A stretch of 64,000 nt of DNA. Origin: Takakia lepidozioides. Taxonomy: Eukaryota > Streptophyta > Takakiopsida > Takakiales > Takakiaceae. The notes below the pieces were generated by a model, which ran no database searches, was not told where the DNA came from, and was given only the letters and a program-made list of their open reading frames with translations. This document shows positions 59,043-64,000 of the stretch, piece by piece (position 1 is the stretch's first letter; every line of letters begins with the position of its first letter). The translations under genes were made by a program, and so were the position numbers. The stretch spans positions 7,068,001 to 7,132,000 of the forward strand of contig CM060734.1 of NCBI GenBank assembly GCA_030704615.1, read 5' to 3'.

Positions 59043-60049
59043 TCAATGTTACAAATAATAGATTTTGCATCAGCATGTCATGATTTTGTTTATGATTAGT
59101 TAGAAATAATTATTTCTAGTTAATTAGGACTTTATACATTTATATTTGTATTTTGTTGGCATTGGGACTTCATTTGGTTCTATGTGCCAAGTGAGGTGAC
59201 GATCTTTACTTTGGATGTGGAAAAGGTTATCTCCTCGTGATGTGCAAGAAGGCTCGTCCAAGGCTCGTCTTCTTCTAGTCGAGCCTCCCGAGGCCTCTCT
59301 CGCCGCCATAGCTCTAGTACTTGAGATAGAGTGTGGGTGAGGTTTGTATGGTGGAGTCCTTTAGCAAAGGTGCCATTGGCTTGACTTATATAAAGTGATA
59401 GAGTGGATTAATCTCTTTTCACCATTTTCGTATCACTAGAAGAAGACCTGCTTACATCTATGAGTACAAAGTATTATCATAGTTAGCACTTGTGTGTCAA
59501 GAAGAGCTCGGGTGTCAACCAAGCAAGCGGTGCATGTGTGAAGCATGCTTTCAGTTTGTCTCCAACTTCAAGCTTAGGAGAGTTAGGAGTGAAGGGAGAG
59601 ATCTGATTTCTCTTTTATGCAAAATAGTAATTTGTAGAGCATGCTTTGAGTTGGGGTTTCAATCTCAAGCTTAGGAAAAGCATGTCTATGGAAGTGGCAA
59701 GTGCGGGGCTAGATTAGGAGCTCTAAGAGGTGCACTATGGCCATGGAAGGGAGCACTATGAGTGCATACAATGTTAGAAGAGGGTGTGCCATAGAAAGCT
59801 CAATAGCTTGTTCTATACTTGCCTCAATGAGTTTCATGGAGAAAGATAGCTTATTGTGTGGCAAATAGCTTGCTCAGGGAGTTAGAGGCACTCTTGGTGG
59901 TCCATTGGTGCCCAAGAAATCAAGAGCAGCACCTCTGATTGCTTCCTAGAAGCCATAACTCATTGGCAAAAATCGCAGAGCCAAAGCGGCGTAAACCCTA
60001 GTTTGGGAACGTGTGGGAACAGTGCCCCAGGCTGGGAGCACCACCATTG
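59043..60049. other. Unassigned region
   Basis: This is AT-rich DNA with no motif-bearing frame. An imperfect duplication is visible: GCATGCTTTCAGTTTGTCTC...CTTAGGA near 59545 and GCATGCTTTGAGTTGGGGTT...CTTAGGA near 59640. Confidence 0.4.
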
Positions 60050-60059
60050 AGACATCGGC

Positions 60060-60480
60060 TAAACTATTGAGCCAATGGATGAAAATCGACATTCCTGGAT
60101 GAGAATCGGTCGCAGTGAATGAAATCTGCACCAGTGGACGTGGCAGAGGATGAAGTATCGAGCGATCAGATGAAAAATCGCGGCGACGGATAAAACTACG
60201 CCAGCGGATGAAATCGCGCCAGCAGATGAAATATCCCACCGGTGGTCGCGGCGGCGGATGAAATCGCGCAAGCGGATAAAATATCACGGTTTTGGATGAA
60301 AAAGCGCACCAGCGGATGAGAATCTTGGTGGCGGATGAAATCGCACCAGTGGATAAAATATCACGGTTTTGGATGAAAAAGCGCACCAGCGGATGAGAAT
60401 CTTGGTGGCGGATGAAATCGCACCAGTGGATGAAATATCGGACCTACGGATGACATTTGGTCAGCGACGGATGAAAAATC
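60060..60480. repeat. GGATGAAAT short-unit repeat
   Basis: Dozens of GGATGAAA/GGATGAGA units recur about every 20 bases with CGCACCAG or ATATCACGG between. A 77-base block starting ATATCACGGTTTTGGATG is tandemly duplicated (60280 and 60357). The minus-strand ORF across it is a repeat product. Confidence 0.85.
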
Positions 60481-60739
60481 GATTGCCAATGGATATTTTT
60501 GGAGCCTTTTAGGGGCTTGCTTGAAGGACTGTTTGGGGTTTTTTGAGGCCAATGTTTTGCAGGCCTGTTGAGCATTTTTGGGGCTTTTGAAGGACTATTT
60601 GGGGTCCTTTGAGGCCAATATTTGGCCGATTTGTGGAGCTTCTTAAGGGCTGTTTGGAGGACTATTTGAGAGTTATTTGAGAGGTCGTTTTAAGGATAAT
60701 CATAGATATTGCTCAGCAAGAGTGTGTGTGAAGATAGGG

Positions 60740-61260
60740 GGAGTAATAGGATGAGAGCATTCTGGGCTTGGAGATTGCTTTAGCTTCTCTTCTCCATAGT
60801 CTTCCATCATTCTTGTAGGCCAAAGCTTTTCCATAAGCGGGGGAAGAGCTAGTTTGCATAGAGACTTGGCCATCTTGCCGGTTTATTGGAGCTGGAAAGA
60901 GGTCGATTGATTTATTGGGTGGGATGTGTTGTTGTCTGAGTTTCCTGTGTTTGGATCATCTTCCCACACATGCATGCTTGACTGTGTGCCATGCTAGTTT
61001 GGTTTAGGCGCTTGTCTTCATAGGTGGTTGGTCTGGAGTTGTGGCCGGCCAACCCTAGAGCGTGCTGTCGGTGCTGAGGCTGGGATGATGACCAACAGAC
61101 CTTCATTGTTTATCTTATGGTGAGGCTGGGTTGATGACCAGTAGACCATAGGAGTACTTGCGGTGGATGTAGATGCAGGTGCAGGTTTATACTAGAAACC
61201 TAGTATTCCAAAACATAAGCCGCAACAAATTATCTACTCGATTACCTTGTGGAAAGGGGG
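60740..61260 (+). mobile_element. 5' leader/LTR part of G2, second copy
   Basis: This aligns with 11450-11960 and leads into the same gag. Neither LTR edge can be set. Confidence 0.5.
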
Positions 61261-61269
61261 ATTAGAGAC

Positions 61270-62215
61270 AGGTTGACAGCCGATTGAGTGTGAGTTTCAT
61301 CACGGAGGTGCCACCAGTTGCTGAGGAGAGTGTCGGTACAAGCACCCTTTCCACAAGGTAATCGATTACCTTGTGGGTATACAAGACGAGGAGTGCGGTT
61401 CAAGCCACCTTCACCTTCAGTGTCTTCTGAGGAAGGTTCAGACTCGGAGTTAGGAGAATTCTTGCCGAGGGTGCAAGCCATTTCCGTGCCATTGTTGTGG
61501 GGTACGATGGAGAAAATGTATGGAGCTACCAAGGGGCCTCGTCGGTACTCTAGAGCTGTGGGCACCATCGAGCTTAATGATTTTATACAAGAGTTTGACA
61601 GTTGGTGTGATTTGTAGCAGATGCGTAATCCACAACTGTTTACGCCTTTTATGGCGTGGAAGGGGCTATTCCAGCACCTTGAGGGGCCGCCCATGGATGA
61701 CTACCATGAGTTTAGGCGAGGACATGAGGTGGAGATTGAGGAATGGCGGGTGTATTGGTCACCTGACTATGTCTCCATCACTAGAGGCACAAGGGCAGCG
61801 GTGATACCGGCAGCTACACCGGCAGCTTCTGCAAGCAGTATATGACAAGTGGTACGGGAGCTGGGAAGTCCACCCAAGCTCCTGCCGCGGCACCAACATC
61901 CGTGCCTGCCTTTAACCCAGTTGTGAAGTTCTTCGAGGAGTTAAGGAGAAACTACCAGGGTATAAGGAAGAGAAATTGCGGAGCTTGCAAGAGTTCTAGC
62001 AAAAGCCTACTGAGAGTTTGAGGGAGGCTTATACGCGCATGAGGCGATTGATAAATGTAACCCAAGGGGTTACAGAAACTCAGGCAGTCTAATTCTGGTA
62101 TGGATATTGGACAAGGAGCTGAGGAGAAGGGTACGGGATGCAACTCTCCTACAAATGGCCCAACCCACCTTAGCAAATGTGTTTTTGCTAGCAGAGCGGA
62201 TAGAACTCACACTAG
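61270..62215 (+). pseudogene. G2 gag, second copy, 5' two-thirds
   Basis: The capsid part EKMYGATKGPRRYSR, DFIQEFDSW and FMAWKGLFQHLEGPPMDD matches 12.18-12.44 kb. TAG at 61615 is CAG in the first copy; conversely the VYWSPDY tryptophan is intact here but TAG in the first copy. The match ends at about 62215, within the helix before the zinc knuckles. Zinc knuckles, protease, DNMT and RT are missing before G2 sequence resumes at 63003. Confidence 0.75.
61345..61376. repeat. Fold-back palindrome in G2 gag leader
   Basis: A perfect 26-base palindrome has arms CCACAAGGTAATC at 61351-61376. Its left arm is the reverse complement of 61239-61258 (CGATTACCTTGTGGAAAGG), about 100 bases upstream. The first G2 copy lacks this insertion. 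It is a templated fold-back insertion. Confidence 0.8.
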
Positions 62216-63000
62216 AAGCATTCGTGTCTTTTCCGATCGACTGGGTGTCCGCCAACCACTCCGGGAACCACTTGGCAGTACATTAGACTACTAGAGAGTC
62301 GAAATGGACAATGAAGGCCCACGGGGGCATTTCAGACGGTGGATAGAAGTTGGGTCAATGACTCCGGAGTCGTAGCTATAATCGTGGCTATTTAATTAAT
62401 TATGTAAATACACAAAATTTTAAAAAGCGGAAAATACAAGTGGTTCTCATTACTGCACATGCGACTAGAAATTTACATTCCGAATTCGATTAATGGAATA
62501 AACATATTTATTCATTAAAGTCAATATGTAGTCGACTCAACGACTCCATGAACCACTGCGCATTGATTGCACCCGTGATTCGGGGGCATATTTGCTGACG
62601 TGTGTTTCACAAGAATAGGCAAACAAAATCTGACCTTGGGGGCTTGCACATTTTAATATGTACTGCCTCCACCTGGAAGTGACATGGAAGGTCCATGGTG
62701 ACATCGCGAAAGTTGGATTTGTAGGGTTTGTCATTTTGAACACCGCCCTGCTGGACATGTATGCCGAATGCGGAAACATGAAGATGCAAGGGTAATTGCA
62801 GCCTACGATGAATCAAAATGAAACACACCATGAGTCCCTAAAAGTACATAAAGGGGGATGTGGCGAATCCTCAACCATTGGATTCGCTTCAATTTACAAT
62901 CTCAACCGTCTACTTTATTTTCAAATCGCGATAGTTTCATATCACGATAGTTTTTTTCAAATTTGACCTTGATCCACCCCAGGGGTTTACCCATCTGCAT
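62216..63000. other. Unassigned filler inside the deleted G2 copy
   Basis: This separates G2 gag from G2 RNase H-integrase linker in the same orientation. It is AT-rich around 62390-62540. No ORF or known repeat is seen. Confidence 0.4.
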
Positions 63001-63002
63001 TT

Positions 63003-64000
63003 TTGTGTATCTTGACATCGGGAAGTCAGGTTGGATCTACAACAGGGATGACTGTAAATGGAGTGTCTGAGGATCCTGAGGCTAGTGATGAGCCAGGTGG
63101 TACTAGAGATATATATGAGGATTCCGCTGTGTTGGACTACCTCCGCACTGGAGACACGGCCGCCACTGTGACTGCCAAGGAGAGGGATCGGATCCTGCAA
63201 CGAGCCAAGAGGTTCAAGTGGGAGGGGATACACCTGCTTCGAGTGTGGGAGGATGGTCGGGTGAGGATTGTGCCTCACCCAACACAGCGTGCACGGTTAG
63301 TATGGCATGCCCATGAGGAGTTGGGGCATTTTGGAGTGCGACACACTCATAGTCTACTGCAGGGGCAGTATTGGTGGCGTGGTATGCACACAGAGGTGCA
63401 ACAATTTGTGGCTAGGTGCATGGTGTGTGACAGGGTGCGTGCTTCATTCAATGCCCCTACACCACAGTTGCATCATTTACCCATCATGAGATTGGGCTAC
63501 AGGTGGAGTCTTGACTTCGCAGGGCCGTTGCCACTGACGATACGCCACCACAGATATGTGTTGGTGATAGTGAAGCACTTCTCCAAGTGGATTCAGTTGG
63601 TTTTGTTGCCTAACAAGGTTGGCGAGGGGGCTGCGTATGCATTATTGGATTGTGTGCTTAGCTGATTCGGTGCTCCAGCTGAGGTACTCATAGACCAAGG
63701 GAGAGAGTTCTTGGGGGAGTTTCAGGCTTTGTGTGATAAAGCCTTGATAGACCACCGCACCACTTCTCGGGATCATCCTGAGGCTGATGGCTTGGCAGAG
63801 AGAGTTGTCCAGATGGTGAAGAGGGGTTTGCATAAGTATGGCTTGCAAAAGGGATACCTAGGAGATTGGGATCTTCAGGTAGCCATGGGCTACAGGTTCA
63901 GCAAGCAAGCATCACTTGCATTTTTCTCACCATATTTCCTTCTCTTTGGTCGAGAGTCGGATTTTCCTGCAGCCATTTGTAGGGACACTGCTCAAGTTCT
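63003..64000 (+). pseudogene. G2 linker and integrase, second copy, cut by window end
   Basis: The frame begins in the RNase H-integrase linker (VGSTTGMTVNGVSEDPEASD) and continues through the zinc domain (HEELGHFGVRHTHSLLQGQYW, CMVCDRV intact) and core (SLDFAGPLP, LIDQGREFLGEF, HPEADGLAERVV). It matches 20.0-21.15 kb on the minus strand. TGA at 63661 reads CGA in the first copy. A few codons are deleted near 63880 (QVAMGYRF against QVPWLAMGYRF). It runs off the window. Confidence 0.85.

Noticed and set aside
60059-60552. Arg/Phe/Ile-rich minus-strand ORFs
   Set aside because: They translate the GGATGAAAT repeat.
11975-62100. A reassigned genetic code with TAG read as glutamine
   Set aside because: The same TAG positions read TGG in another copy in several places (12431, 12772, 32362) and CAG in others, so the stops are mutations and not one sense codon.

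Overview
The window looks like repeat-rich nuclear DNA of a plant-lineage eukaryote. The broken genes have spliceosomal introns of about 80-95 bases or longer with GT...AG ends, and most of the rest is Ty3/gypsy retrotransposon. One gypsy family carries a cytosine-5 DNA methyltransferase inside its polyprotein. Such elements are known from charophyte algae (and, independently, dinoflagellates), so I favour a streptophyte alga such as Chara. This is inference, not proof.

Layout. 1-721 is an LTR of a Tat-like gypsy family (G1). 1246-6466 (-) is a nine-exon gene joining a ParB-N-like domain to a beta-class amino-methyltransferase-like domain; its introns hold CTTGCGTTGACGC palindromes. 7140-10266 (+) is a SWIM zinc-finger, MULE-like transposase gene. 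10.5-11.3 kb is a GGGCTGTGAC minisatellite. 11.4-14.46 kb (+) holds gag and protease of the methyltransferase-bearing family (G2). 15.03-18.44 kb (+) is the 3' part of a chromodomain retrotransposon (G3, copy A). 19.8-24.4 kb (-) holds DNMT, RT, RNase H and integrase of G2. 24.4-28.7 kb contains three satellite arrays built on GGCGCC-centred palindromes, a G3 LTR, and an orphan first exon of the ParB family. 28.85-30.88 kb is a second ParB-family gene copy fused to G3 copy B (30.89-35.24 kb), followed by two more nested G3 LTRs and a gag fragment. 37.74-41.11 kb (+) is a second SWIM transposase copy. 43.7-45.06 kb is another palindrome array, followed by a third ParB-family copy (45.3-46.53 kb). 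46.53-58.17 kb (+) is a nearly full G1 element with a large extra ORF after integrase. 58.48-59.04 kb is a short unknown gene. 61-64 kb is a second, internally deleted G2 copy.

How it fits together. Almost all coding DNA here belongs to three gypsy families and two repeated gene families (ParB-methyltransferase and SWIM transposase), most of them broken. The breaks are mainly in-frame stops that another copy shows as CAG, CAA, CGA or TGG, which fits decay by C-to-T change at methylated cytosines rather than random indels. The two most notable items are the methyltransferase inside G2, which appears split by an inversion bounded by one satellite, and the ParB plus amino-methyltransferase architecture in a spliced eukaryotic gene. 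All gene models are by eye; domain names rest on motif order and not on a database search.
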